From the NCBI GenBank assembly GCA_023091665.1, contig JALJCQ010000014.1, forward strand, positions 806,001 to 870,000: a stretch of 64,000 bases of DNA, written 5' to 3'. This document shows, piece after piece, positions 19,157 through 28,769 of this stretch. The position numbers and the translations under genes were made by a program. The DNA comes from Pythium myriotylum. Taxonomy: Eukaryota > Oomycota > Peronosporomycetes > Pythiales > Pythiaceae. The notes beneath the pieces are model-generated. The model saw nothing but the letters and a program-made list of their open reading frames with translations. It was not told the origin of the DNA and did no database searches. Each line of letters starts with the position of its first letter. Positions within the stretch are counted from its first letter, which is position 1.

Positions 19157-20818
19157 ATGGCGCCAATGGAAACGGCGCTCACCATCGTGCGCGGGTGCCT
19201 CGCGCTCGTCCCCTACTGCGACACGGTCGAGCAAGCGCAGCAAGCATGGGCTCTCTATCTCCGACACTTGGTCGACGTGCTCCCTCACTTCGAGCTCGCA
19301 GCGAGAACGACCCCCGAACTGCAGATCCACGTCCGCAATCTGCTCTGGTTCCAACGATACCTTGAACGCTACCGAGATGCCATGGCAGTGGGGCGATGGT
19401 GGAAGCAGTCAGACATGCTCGCCCAGCTGCGAGCACTCAAGGTCGAGCTGGAGGCGATCAAGATCATTGCCGACCTCAGCTCGTCCAGCGGAGTGAACGA
19501 TCAACTGCAGCGTATCCAATCTTCCGTCGGTAACATCCGTGATGTGTTACACAAGTCCATGAGTGAAAGATGGGAAGTGAAGTTCGATACTCTACGATTC
19601 GACGAGCGCGGAGGTGCCTTCTGGAACAATGACAAGGTCGCAGTTAAGACGATCGTAGAGGACGAAGTTCACTTGAACGAAGGAATGAAGAACGCCATTC
19701 GTGTTCAGCTGCTGCAGTTGCTCGATTGTCGCCATCCGCATGTGCTTGACGTCCATGGTGCCTGCTTGACCGTGCGACCACTGATTGTGTTCCAATACGT
19801 GGAGAACAACTGCATGAAGTTTCTCCAGTCCCCCGTCCCGAATAGAAGATTTTTGTGGAGGATTTTTGAAGGTGCAGCTCGAGGAATCGCACGCCTACAT
19901 AATGGAGGGTTTCCGCTGGGTCGATTCACGGTTGAAGATATCTTCGTGACGGATGAAGGCCACGCCAGGATCAATCCTGTCAACCTGAGCGCCGTGATGG
20001 CACTCGCGGACACTTCATTGTCCTCATCACACGCGGTGATCCACGGAGCTGCAACGGAGTCCCCAGCTCCAACGGTGCTATCCAATGTGTACAATCTTGG
20101 TGTTTGCCTTCACCAAGCTCTCAGCCACTGTACTGGCGCCAAAGGAAACATTAAAACCGAACACGTTCAACTCGCAATCGAAACATTTTGGCCAACTCTC
20201 GCGCCCATGGTGGGAGATGTCGTTACCCTTCTTCTCAGTATGACTAGCGATCAGCCTGGCAAGAGACCGAGGATGACGTTTGTTATCGAAAAGCTAAAAC
20301 AATTTGCCGATTCAGCCACAAACCACATCCCTATGTGTGCCGATCTGCGGAGTACTTTAGAATCTCGGCCGACGAATCTTCATAAAATGGTGATGGAGTA
20401 TGGAAATGCCGCCGCAAGAAATGAAGAGTTCCAGAGCACAATTGATCGCGGAATAGTTGACTTTCTTGTTCAAGTGACAAGACAAGGCACCGATAAGGAG
20501 AAATACTTCGTCATCTGTGCGCTAAGAAACATTGCAAACCGGGAAGAATGGGCGGGGCTCGTTGCAGACGCAGACTTGATCACGATCCTCGTCACGTTTG
20601 TGAAAAGTGGCAGTTTGAAGCACAAGACGGCTGCAGCCGGCGCAATTATGAACCTGACACTGTTCGCACCTGCAAGCAAACCAGCGCTGAAGCAAGCAGG
20701 AGGAAAGGAAGCACTCGAATGTGTTCTTCGACACGATTCCGCGACTACGGACAACCCACTAACCAAGAAACTGGTAAGCTACGCCGACACAGCACTTCAA
20801 GAAATCAACAAGAACTAG
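19157..20818 (+). CDS. Helical-bundle/pseudokinase/ARM-repeat protein
   Basis: Single exon, 553 residues. Residues 1-135 are predicted helices resembling the N-terminal bundle of MLKL-type and many oomycete TKL proteins (inference). Residues ~140-385 are a degenerate TKL kinase: VAVK keeps Lys164, but there is no glycine loop, the HRD/catalytic loop is replaced by PLGRFTVEDIFV (253-264) and the DFG site reads RINPVNL (271-277). Catalysis is therefore not expected. The C-terminal third has armadillo-type repeats (YFVICALRNIANREEWAGLV, then KHKTAAAGAIMNLTLFA). No membrane segment or signal peptide is seen. It is the only intact one of three copies in the window and stands upstream of, and convergent with, the right LRR gene. 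The function is unknown; a scaffold or executor in receptor signalling is possible. Confidence 0.83.
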   Translation: MAPMETALTIVRGCLALVPYCDTVEQAQQAWALYLRHLVDVLPHFELAARTTPELQIHVRNLLWFQRYLERYRDAMAVGRWWKQSDMLAQLRALKVELEAIKIIADLSSSSGVNDQLQRIQSSVGNIRDVLHKSMSERWEVKFDTLRFDERGGAFWNNDKVAVKTIVEDEVHLNEGMKNAIRVQLLQLLDCRHPHVLDVHGACLTVRPLIVFQYVENNCMKFLQSPVPNRRFLWRIFEGAARGIARLHNGGFPLGRFTVEDIFVTDEGHARINPVNLSAVMALADTSLSSSHAVIHGAATESPAPTVLSNVYNLGVCLHQALSHCTGAKGNIKTEHVQLAIETFWPTLAPMVGDVVTLLLSMTSDQPGKRPRMTFVIEKLKQFADSATNHIPMCADLRSTLESRPTNLHKMVMEYGNAAARNEEFQSTIDRGIVDFLVQVTRQGTDKEKYFVICALRNIANREEWAGLVADADLITILVTFVKSGSLKHKTAAAGAIMNLTLFAPASKPALKQAGGKEALECVLRHDSATTDNPLTKKLVSYADTALQEINKN

Positions 20819-21224
20819 GATGTGGTGAATTTTAAAATATATGTACAATACTCTTGCCGCTCGTTGCGCGGGAAGCTCTGGGTGTTTATATCCATCCAGC
20901 CAGTTTGCCCCAAAGTGGACACTGGAAAACATGGCTGTTGGTGAAGGGTCAACCACACCAGCTAAGACGAGGTGACCATCGTAGCCCAAGCAATTTTCGG
21001 TCCCATACGAAAAGTTGCTGCATGAATGTAAAATAGCAATGTGCGCCAGTGCTACGGTATTTGAACATGGACATTTTTTCGTGAAATCTCCTGAACGACA
21101 ACGAAATTTTCAAATCCAAAAACACCAGAAATTCACCAATCAAAGGATGAGTCGATTCGCGTTGGTTGCACCAGGCCGTCAAAGCCATGCTCATAAACTA
21201 TTCACACTTTCGCCAAGTGGCGAA
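20819..21224. other. Intergenic between convergent pseudokinase and LRR genes
   Basis: No gene seen. The equivalent interval of the left module copy is only ~45 bp, so this spacer has grown here or shrunk there. Confidence 0.45.
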
Positions 21225-22848
21225 CTACAGAATATATGGGCCACGAGTTTTAAAAGAGTCGTCATCCGAGTCATAAATAAGCGACGATGCGCCTTGTCCT
21301 CGAGCCTCGCGCCCCTGAGGATTAACCGGGACTCTTACTTCTGGCCGTGGAGACTGTCCATGCATAGTGACGGGTGGAGTCCCTGACTCGGCAGAATCTC
21401 CAACGAGCGGCTCTGAGATGTCTCCCGCTGGTGGACCAACCGGACTCGGACAGCATAGCGACTTGGCACACTTGTATACTGCCCATGCAGTGAACGCGAC
21501 AACTGCAACAATGCCGATGATTGCAGCCACTTCAGTCAGTTTGTTCGTCGACGTCTGAGTTTTCGCCGGCACCACAGTAACGTTGCCTTCATCTACCCCG
21601 TCGCCGACATTACTATGACCCACCGAGCCGTCTGTGGAACCGTTCAACGAGCTGCTGTTCACGTCACTCGTGATCTCACAAAAGTTGAAGTGGCCACTTA
21701 GCCTCGCGACCACAGTTGGATTGGGACACGCTGTGGTGTTGAGGACTCCGTCGACAATAAACCTGTCAAGTTTGGCGAGGAACGTGAACTGGGTTTCAGA
21801 GATCCGAGACGCATCGATCGGGTTTCCTGAGAGGTTCAGTGTTGTGAGGGTCGGGAGGCCGAACACAAAATCCGGGATCGTCGAGAGATTGTTGCGGTCC
21901 AACAACAATTCCTTGATGAAGGGAAAAGACGTCACCGTGACGTTCATAGAGCGGAGGCGGTTGTTTTGTAAGTTGAGGACTTGGAGAGACGGGTAGATCA
22001 CGGACTTCATGTTGTCCGCCGTTGTGATCTCGTTTCCTGAGAGATCACTACCGCATTGCAATTAGAACAAAGTATGTTGGCCATATCACCAACTCCCAAG
22101 TAACTCGACTCACAGTGATTGGACAAGGTTGCCCATTGTGAACTGCGCTGGGATTGTCGGAAGCTTGCAATTCGTGATGGATCTGATGTCATAGCACGAA
22201 TGGTTTAGTTCTTTGCACTTCCTTGATTTCTTTTGCCAGAACTCACATGTGCTGCACTTTGTTGAGCGTCAGCGCATCGTCAGCACCGACGACCTCGATC
22301 CCGTCGATTGCAACGCTTGTGAGAACATTATCCGTTTGCAGCGCGAAGGAGGAGACATCCAGCGGCGTTGACAAAGTGTCGAGACTGATGCTCGGACGGC
22401 GGATGGCCACGTCTGTTACAGATGGCGCGACTTGAAGCTGGCCGATTCGATCGAATGGACCAGCGCCGATGGTGCCGTTCGATCGGGATGGGGACAAGGT
22501 CAAGACTGGAGAACTCTCGTCGAACGAAAGCATGCACCACGCAGTTTGGCCGCTCTTGAGCGTGACACAGCGCGGATCCGTCGAGCAGTCGATCGTGTTG
22601 GCCGATGTCCCCCCGACGACCACACACGCGACACCGGGCCCACAAGCGCCACCGCAGGCCGTCGTCAGCGTGTTCATCCCCATGCGAGCCAGAGCGACGT
22701 TGTCTTCCTTGTCCATGAACTGGCGATCTTCCGTGGTGGCATTGGTTGGCGGAGCCGTCGTGGTCTCCGCATTGGCAAGCGGCCGCGTGAGTGCGAACAG
22801 CACGAGGAGCGTGGTCGTCGACGCGCGCGTCCAAGTCGAAGGTCCCAT
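21225..22848 (-). CDS. LRR single-pass receptor-like protein lacking a kinase (right copy)
   Basis: Exons 22848-22247, 22182-22114 and 22047-21225 (same introns as the left copy) encode 497 residues. Domain order is identical: signal peptide, LRR block, Ser/Asn stalk with NxS/T sites, one transmembrane helix and a short cytosolic tail. In the 200 residues of exon 1 I see a single difference from the left copy (RRPSISLD versus RRPSNSLD). Differences concentrate after the LRRs (NFCEITSD versus SFCVVTSD) and in the tail, where this copy ends SLIYDSDDDSFKTRGPYIL. That tail resembles the juxtamembrane segment preceding the kinase in oomycete TKL receptors, from memory of the family, but no kinase follows. 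Intron 2 here is 1 bp shorter. Confidence 0.82.
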
Positions 22849-22934
22849 CGGAAGGGGAAATAGAAATCTGTCCAGCGAGCTCCCTCGCCGCGAGGGCCGA
22901 AGCTGGTCATAGGGAGGTCTCGTCCGACAGATCG
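21230..22934. repeat. Right copy of LRR-gene segmental duplication
   Basis: Direct repeat of 12890-14600, offset 8334-8335 bp through the coding region. The match extends through the signal-peptide exon to about 85 bp upstream of the ATG. Confidence 0.9.
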
Positions 22935-23348
22935 GGACTCCGGTGGCTTCAGCAGGAGATGAGACTGAACCTATTGTAACTGGCTGCGGGTCCAGTGGAC
23001 TCACTGAATCTAGGTACTGATGAGATGATACTTTTCACCACACTATGCAAGTCCCACTTGACGCTGTGAATTGGGAGTGTTACAGAAATTGGTTCCTGGG
23101 AGGCGACTGCAAGCCCTTACTTCGCAGCGCTACGCTGATTTTCTCGACCAACTACATCTATACGACGTAGTCAGCAGCGCTCGTATTTCCAATTTTTTAT
23201 TTGGACTTCTCCGATCGTCTGGACGACAACATGTGGTTCATGTCGAATTTGTGATATAGAAAAAAAGTCCGCGCCGTCGCCGGACTCAAATAGGAGCCAA
23301 CGCGAAAGCGGAGGTGCTGATGTACAAAGAGAAGTGAACAGAGAAAGC
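22935..23348. other. Intergenic between LRR and EI24-like genes
   Basis: No gene seen. It counterparts 14601-14997 in position but not clearly in sequence. Confidence 0.4.
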
Positions 23349-23363
23349 AAGATTTTGTGAAGA

Positions 23364-24429
23364 CTATCTCTTGAATCCGTCCACGTTCACAAGGTCAGGG
23401 GTCACGAGTCCTGCGGCCACGAATGCTGCGAACCACGCAAACGGACCGATGAACGGGATCTCGAGCATGAACCCGATGACCATGGAGAATCCGAGCCGCG
23501 CAGCCTCGCTGCGGTCCGTGTGCCACTCGTACGAGTGGGGATCTGCGTCCGGCTCGAAAGATTTGAAACGTGCGATCACGGGGTCGTAGAGCTCCCGCGT
23601 GAGCTCGCGCGTGTTGATCCAGACGCGGACGATGCGTACAGCCAGCGGACGCGTCGGTGGAAGACAGAACGCGACGACAATTGGCACCCAGAAGAACCTC
23701 TCCATGCGTCGCGTTTTGTATCCAAAGCGGAAGATCGGGATGAGCACGCCCACAAGCGGCGACATGACGAACACGAGTAGGCCGAACGCGCCCTGACGCA
23801 TGCCCACGACGATTGAGTGCCAGAAGTACTCCACATCCCAGTAGATCGCCTTGCGCTTTTATAGTCAAAGAGAGACAACCACACGTTAGAAATCGACAAC
23901 GAGTTGCGCGACTGCTCTCACGACAAACCTGGCGGATCCGCACCGCGAGCTCCTTGTCTCTCGCGCTGAGCCCCGCGAAGAAGGCGTTCTCGAACAGCTC
24001 CACGTTCAAGTACCGCGATCCCGTGACGACCGCGAAAGGGATCGTCGAGACCATCGTATTGCGGAAGGCGCCGAGGCTCGCGTCGATCCACGCGCGCGGC
24101 AGGAAGATCGACAAGATCCACTCGAACGGCAGCACGACGGCGTTGATCACCACGACGAGAGCCACCGACCACACGAAGAGCTGCCTGGCACTCCTGCACA
24201 GCACGCATCACTCCTCGCGCCATTGGAATGACGAACGCCACGAGCAAACCTCCAGAAGACCTGCTTCAGACTTGGATCAGCGAGCGAGCGCACGCATCCG
24301 GCGACTACAGAGAGAGAGAGGCAAAGGCCACGGATCAGGCCACGCGGAGACGACGCGTCTAGCTCCGGAGACGTTACTGGCGGCCGTCGCGCCCTCGAAG
24401 AAGCTCGCGCTCCACGTAGCGAGCGACAT
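23364..24429 (-). CDS. Multi-pass membrane protein, EI24/CysZ-like (tentative)
   Basis: Four exons (24429-24378, 24304-24250, 24184-23929, 23855-23364) join in phase to give 284 residues. The protein begins MSLATWSASFFEGATAA, continues with SLADPSLKQVFWR, and has hydrophobic segments at LFVWSVALVVVINAVVL, FGLLVFVMSPLVGVLIP, WVPIVVAFCL and FIGPFAWFAAFVAAGL. The opening (a small helix, then a DPxL segment, then paired membrane helices) and the LEIPFIGPFAWF loop recall EI24-domain proteins, but this rests on pattern memory alone. The first two introns (73 and ~65 bp) are inferred from phase; exon 1 encodes only 17 residues and is the least certain part. A truncated copy lies at 14998-15284. Confidence 0.65.
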
Positions 24430-25597
24430 GATGTCACCTCAAGTGAGCTGCTCATGAGGTCACCAATCCATGCTGAATATCAATACCGCCTCATGGGGTA
24501 CTAATAAACGGGACCGTGAAGCGATGTTGAAGTGGTCCATGACATCATCGGCCGTGATTGACAAGATGGTTGACGAAATGGTGACGTGGACGACTGGGTC
24601 GATGAGGACGTGGAGGCTTGATGTTTGCTGCATGGACGCCACGACACTATGAGGCTGGTTGCGTGGAAACTGCTGTCGGCCAACAAATATATTTCTAGTA
24701 TTTCAGGAACAGGAATACCAAAAAATTGTACCAGTAACAATTCTTACGAGTTTTGCTACGACCCAGAAGCACACACCTGCACGACGACTTTACCATGCAG
24801 CGTTCGACAATCCTGATGTTATGCAGTGGACCACTCGCCGATCTTCGTGTTCGCAGATGGAAACGGAGTACAGTGTTGAACATGGTCATCTGTGACGATG
24901 TGTTTAGAAGACAGTGTTTCGAAGGCTGTTCGAAAAAAAAAAATCTGCTCTCATCGATCTTCTTTACCACGAATTATCTTGTGGCGACGAGCGAGTCTCG
25001 ACGCTGAGTGGTTGGCTTGTGAGCACTTCAGCCAGCCAGGATCTTTGACCTGAGTACACTCAGATCCGAGGACTGTACTGATGGACTAAATGATAGTCCG
25101 TCTCAGACCATCGATTTGTCCATGTCGGCTTTCGTTGGAAGTGGTGGCTTTGCAGTGGATGGGAGGCGCTTTAGCGAGTCCCACTTTCTTGGAGTCCTTG
25201 AACGGGTGCGGATCGCGAGTGCTCTTTTTTTTCGGGTCGTGAGGATGGAAATGACGAGAATGAGGAGCTTCAAGAAGCATCGCACAACACTGTACTGTAC
25301 AAGGCTTCAGTACGTTTACTCAGTACAAGTACCGGATCCTTGCCTTGTTTGCATTGGAGAGATCATCCACCACACAGAAATAGTACAGGCAACTGACGAA
25401 TTGCAGTTGATCTTCTGTCTGAGAACGTCGCGACATCCCAAGTCTCACGAATTCATCCGGAGAATTGACCATTCCACGACTCAGACGCCCCTGGATCTTT
25501 CTCCTCCTAGCCGACAGCTCGATTCTCATCCTGATGTGCCATCCCTAAAATTCATCACCCGATACCAAAGCTCGACTCCACACGAAAACTCCTTGCT
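24430..25597. other. Long intergenic stretch, no gene recognised
   Basis: About 1.2 kb. Short frames on both strands lack conserved features. The left end is the 5' flank of the EI24-like gene, and the right end leads into the carboxypeptidase promoter. No terminal repeats or transposase fragments were recognised. Confidence 0.4.
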
Positions 25598-25613
25598 GCT
25601 CATTCCGCAATTT
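25598..25613 (+). promoter_or_regulatory. Canonical oomycete core promoter
   Basis: GCTCATTCCGCAATTT matches every position of the published-type consensus GCTCATTYYNCAWTTT (initiator plus flanking region). It ends 22 bp before the carboxypeptidase ATG at 25636, so transcription probably starts within it, giving a very short leader. Confidence 0.85.
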
Positions 25614-25635
25614 TCGTTCTCATCCCCAGTTCGCC

Positions 25636-26946
25636 ATGAAGATCTTCGCTCTCGTCGCCGCGCTCGTCGCCGGCCAAACCGCCGCCCAGGAGGCTACCAA
25701 GGACCTCTACCATGTCACCGTGCCCAAGACCATCTTTGACACCGCGCTCAACAAGTTCGGCAGTGAACTCGATATCTGGAGCGTCTCGGCCGACGGTGCC
25801 AACATCAAGGCTGACATCTTTGCGACCGAAGAGTCTGTCAACAAATTTTACGCGACCCCGCAGAGCTTGTCGCTGCGAACGGCGCAGGGCACCAAGCTGA
25901 TCCAAGTGGAGCGCGACGCTGTGGGAGTGCAGAAGCTCATCGACGAAGGCGCGGCGATCCAGGCCACATGCACGGCGGCAACGTCACGCCACCTGGAAGA
26001 GACGGCAGTGACCAAGTACACGGACAACGCGTTCTTCGACTGCTGGCGCACGGCCGACGAAGTATTTGCGTTCTTGGACAAGCTGGTGAGCGAGAACCCG
26101 ACGATCTTCTCCAAGACGGCTAAGGTGTCAACGACTATCGAAGGTCGTTCGATTCCGTCGTACAAGATCTCGACAGGCTCGGGCAAGAAGGTGATCTACG
26201 TGCAGGGACTGATCCACGCTCGTGAGTGGCACGCTGGCTCGACGACATTTTACTCGATCGCGGCACTGCTCGATGCGGTGCGCAACAACGACGCGTCATT
26301 GAAGCCGCTCGTCGACAAGTACGACTGGGTGTTCGTGCCAATCGTGAACTTGGACGGGTACATCTACACGCACTCGTCGACGTCTCCATCGATCCGTTTG
26401 TGGCGCAAGAACCGCCGCCGCATCTCAGGTTCCACGTACGGCGTGGATTTGAACCGCAACTTTGGTCCGAAGCAGTACTTCGCTCTTAGTGGTGTGGGCC
26501 CAACTGATGAGACGTACCCCGGTACGGCCCCTCTCTCTGAGCCGGAGACTGCTGGTATCTACGCGTTCCTCAAGACGCTGCCGCTCATTGGCGCACTCGA
26601 CATCCACGCCTTCTCGAACCTCGTGTTGCGTCCGTTCGGTAACCAGCGTACTCAGGCTGCTGCTCCGTACGGTGCTAAGCTCAAGACGCTTGGTGACAAC
26701 GTCAAGAAGGCCATCGAGATCGGCAACACGTACACGTACACAAGTCAGACGGCGGCGCAGCTCTACCTCGCGTACGGCACGTTCATGGACTCGATCTTCC
26801 TTGAGTTCAACAAGACAGCGACGTTGAGCTTCGAGATGGAGGGCGACACCTTCCTGGCCCCCGCGACGGTGATCCGCCCGGGCGGCCAGCACGTGTTCCA
26901 GGGCGTGGCCCAGTTCGCTCGTGAGCTTACCGCCTACTACAGCTGA
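25636..26946 (+). CDS. Secreted M14 metallocarboxypeptidase (carboxypeptidase A/B type)
   Basis: Single exon, 436 residues, starting with a signal peptide (MKIFALVAALVAGQTAAQ). A propeptide of ~100 residues of the procarboxypeptidase kind follows, then the catalytic domain from ~residue 130. Zinc ligands are the His and Glu of HAREWHAGS and the His of LDIHAFSN; the substrate carboxylate clamp Asn-Arg is in DLNRNFG; the general-base glutamate is in SFEMEGDTF near the C-terminus. All essential residues are present. The enzyme should remove C-terminal amino acids from extracellular peptides after propeptide cleavage, a nutrient-acquisition or host-interaction role in a saprotroph or pathogen (inference). 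The perfect core promoter 22 bp upstream fixes the start. Confidence 0.95.
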   Translation: MKIFALVAALVAGQTAAQEATKDLYHVTVPKTIFDTALNKFGSELDIWSVSADGANIKADIFATEESVNKFYATPQSLSLRTAQGTKLIQVERDAVGVQKLIDEGAAIQATCTAATSRHLEETAVTKYTDNAFFDCWRTADEVFAFLDKLVSENPTIFSKTAKVSTTIEGRSIPSYKISTGSGKKVIYVQGLIHAREWHAGSTTFYSIAALLDAVRNNDASLKPLVDKYDWVFVPIVNLDGYIYTHSSTSPSIRLWRKNRRRISGSTYGVDLNRNFGPKQYFALSGVGPTDETYPGTAPLSEPETAGIYAFLKTLPLIGALDIHAFSNLVLRPFGNQRTQAAAPYGAKLKTLGDNVKKAIEIGNTYTYTSQTAAQLYLAYGTFMDSIFLEFNKTATLSFEMEGDTFLAPATVIRPGGQHVFQGVAQFARELTAYYS

Positions 26947-27504
26947 ACTGTGGGCTCTGCCTAAAGCACCATCTGAATGGGCTCGTGTGTCGGGTTGTGA
27001 GTGACAGGAAGGGTTGGCAATCCGCTAGTTCTTGGACGTATTGAATATAACTTGCTTGAACCGAGCATAATAATTCTTTTGGGAACGATTCACAGGACGC
27101 GCTGGCTTGCTCTGAAGAAAACTCAACAGCATCACACGCTTCCAATAATCCGAATAGGTTCGGCAGCCTGAGTGCTTGACACACGACGTAGTGATTCGAA
27201 TTTCCCGGTGACAGAATAGATGTGGATCTGGGTACGCCATGACCATGGCACTGCGTTCATCATCCAACCAGCAGGGTCTGGCATGCAGATTTGCTTGTGC
27301 CCACCAAGGACCTTGGCTTTTCAATCAAGTTGACCCTTACGGCAGGAATGTGCAGAGTCGCAGCTATTGGAGTAATATGATTGTGCTTAATAGGCTCCAT
27401 CTTCAATCAATCAAATGGTACGTGCTGCAGCGACAAAGCGAGCACTACTACACGGTGCTGACAAACGGACGTCATGACTGGAATTGAAGTGTCTGAATCG
27501 ATTG
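26947..27504. other. Intergenic, no gene recognised
   Basis: 3' flank of the carboxypeptidase and 5' flank of the orphan frame. A short + frame at 27239-27487 has no recognisable content. Confidence 0.4.
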
Positions 27505-28341
27505 ATGGCGAGAGAATCACAAGAAGTCGCTCTGGGTGGAATAAGCCGTCGATTTCGTTCTGGCGGTTGGCACTTTCGAATCGGCTCCAGCATGAACACT
27601 CTATCCTGCGACGTCATGCGCCTCGACGGGACAATATACGGCTTCTCATTCGATGTTGCTGAAGCGTGGACTGCCTGGGTGGATAAATGGAAGACAGCTT
27701 CGGCGGTCAAATGGTCTCCGAACTCGATACCAGCTTGCTTGATCAAACAAGGCGACAACGGCAAGCCGCAGTATGAGTATGGATTGATCGTCTTCGGCAA
27801 CGTGGCTTCGGCGTCATTTGAAGAAGTGCTACTCCAGTGCGGTTTTACGGAGCCATTCCACGGCGATCAAGCTCGTCTTATCATTTACTGCACATCCATC
27901 GAAGAGCCGATCGCCGTCTCCTCCAGTGCCGAGGCTAGTTCGACCAAGCAAAGCAAACAACGGATGTCGATCAAAGTGAAGTGGAAGCCTCGGAAGAGGA
28001 AGTTCTGGTTCCCGAAGAAACTGCAGTTCAGGATGTCCCCGATAGAGGTGGCTTGCCGAAAATATCTCGACACGATGGCTGACATTGTGAACGAGCGTTT
28101 CGGACTTGCCGACACGAAGATCTCGATGGACGAAATCTTATCGCTTCGACGCCAAAATCCCGACCTGCGCGAGGCGTTCGAGTCCTACATGGACAAGATG
28201 CTTTGGGACGCTTTGGAAGAATTCAATGACGGCATAAACTACTGCGAACTCATAACCAGGAAGAGACACCGAGTCTCGACGAGAAACGGAGGGCGGCACC
28301 TTCATGCCCCCCGGCAATGGTGGTCCGCCCGGAGCGCTTGA
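27505..28341 (+). CDS. Hypothetical protein, unrecognised
   Basis: An open frame of 278 residues from the ATG at 27505. I do not recognise a family. Its first half is mixed alpha/beta-like with several tryptophans (AWTAWVDKWKTA). The middle is strongly basic (KVKWKPRKRKFWFPKK), and the third part is helical and charged (YLDTMADIVNERFG, then FESYMDKMLWDALEEFND). No signal peptide, membrane helix or zinc motif is seen. It ends in a low-quality basic tail, so the true 3' end may be spliced. It lies in the accessory region between the carboxypeptidase and a pseudogene, and may be a lineage-specific gene or a remnant of a mobile element. Codon use looks coding for most of the length. Confidence 0.4.
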   Translation: MARESQEVALGGISRRFRSGGWHFRIGSSMNTLSCDVMRLDGTIYGFSFDVAEAWTAWVDKWKTASAVKWSPNSIPACLIKQGDNGKPQYEYGLIVFGNVASASFEEVLLQCGFTEPFHGDQARLIIYCTSIEEPIAVSSSAEASSTKQSKQRMSIKVKWKPRKRKFWFPKKLQFRMSPIEVACRKYLDTMADIVNERFGLADTKISMDEILSLRRQNPDLREAFESYMDKMLWDALEEFNDGINYCELITRKRHRVSTRNGGRHLHAPRQWWSARSA

Positions 28342-28769
28342 CACAAGACGCAGGCAATAATCGCCGTAGCTCACACGTTACATTCCCAATCCACGATTCA
28401 CGATACACCAATACGAGACGTACAGACAGCTAGCTCCATAGCTGAACCTCCTCCGTAAAAAAAAAGATAAAGCTCTTCCACGCGTAATGGATCGAGCTCG
28501 CTGACGCGCACTGACAGTCGCTGGAAGATCCTCCGCACGCGCGGGAGCGTCGCTTGTCCTTCCGAGCTCTTCGAGATCCTCGCTCTCCCTTGACCTCAAC
28601 TCCACGACTCGCTTGGCCTACGCACCGCCTTCTTATCTCTGGACGTGCCTCTCATAGCAGCGAAGCCTCGGGAAGCATCGTGGAAGCATTCCCAAAACGG
28701 GCCAATCACGAGAGATCTCGTGCGTCCTCTAAAATGACTTGAGAGGCGTCAGATCTCGCCGAGTCCACG
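28342..28769. other. Intergenic, no gene recognised
   Basis: Contains an A-rich run near 28456-28468. The right end is the 5' flank of the pseudokinase-ARM pseudogene. Confidence 0.4.
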
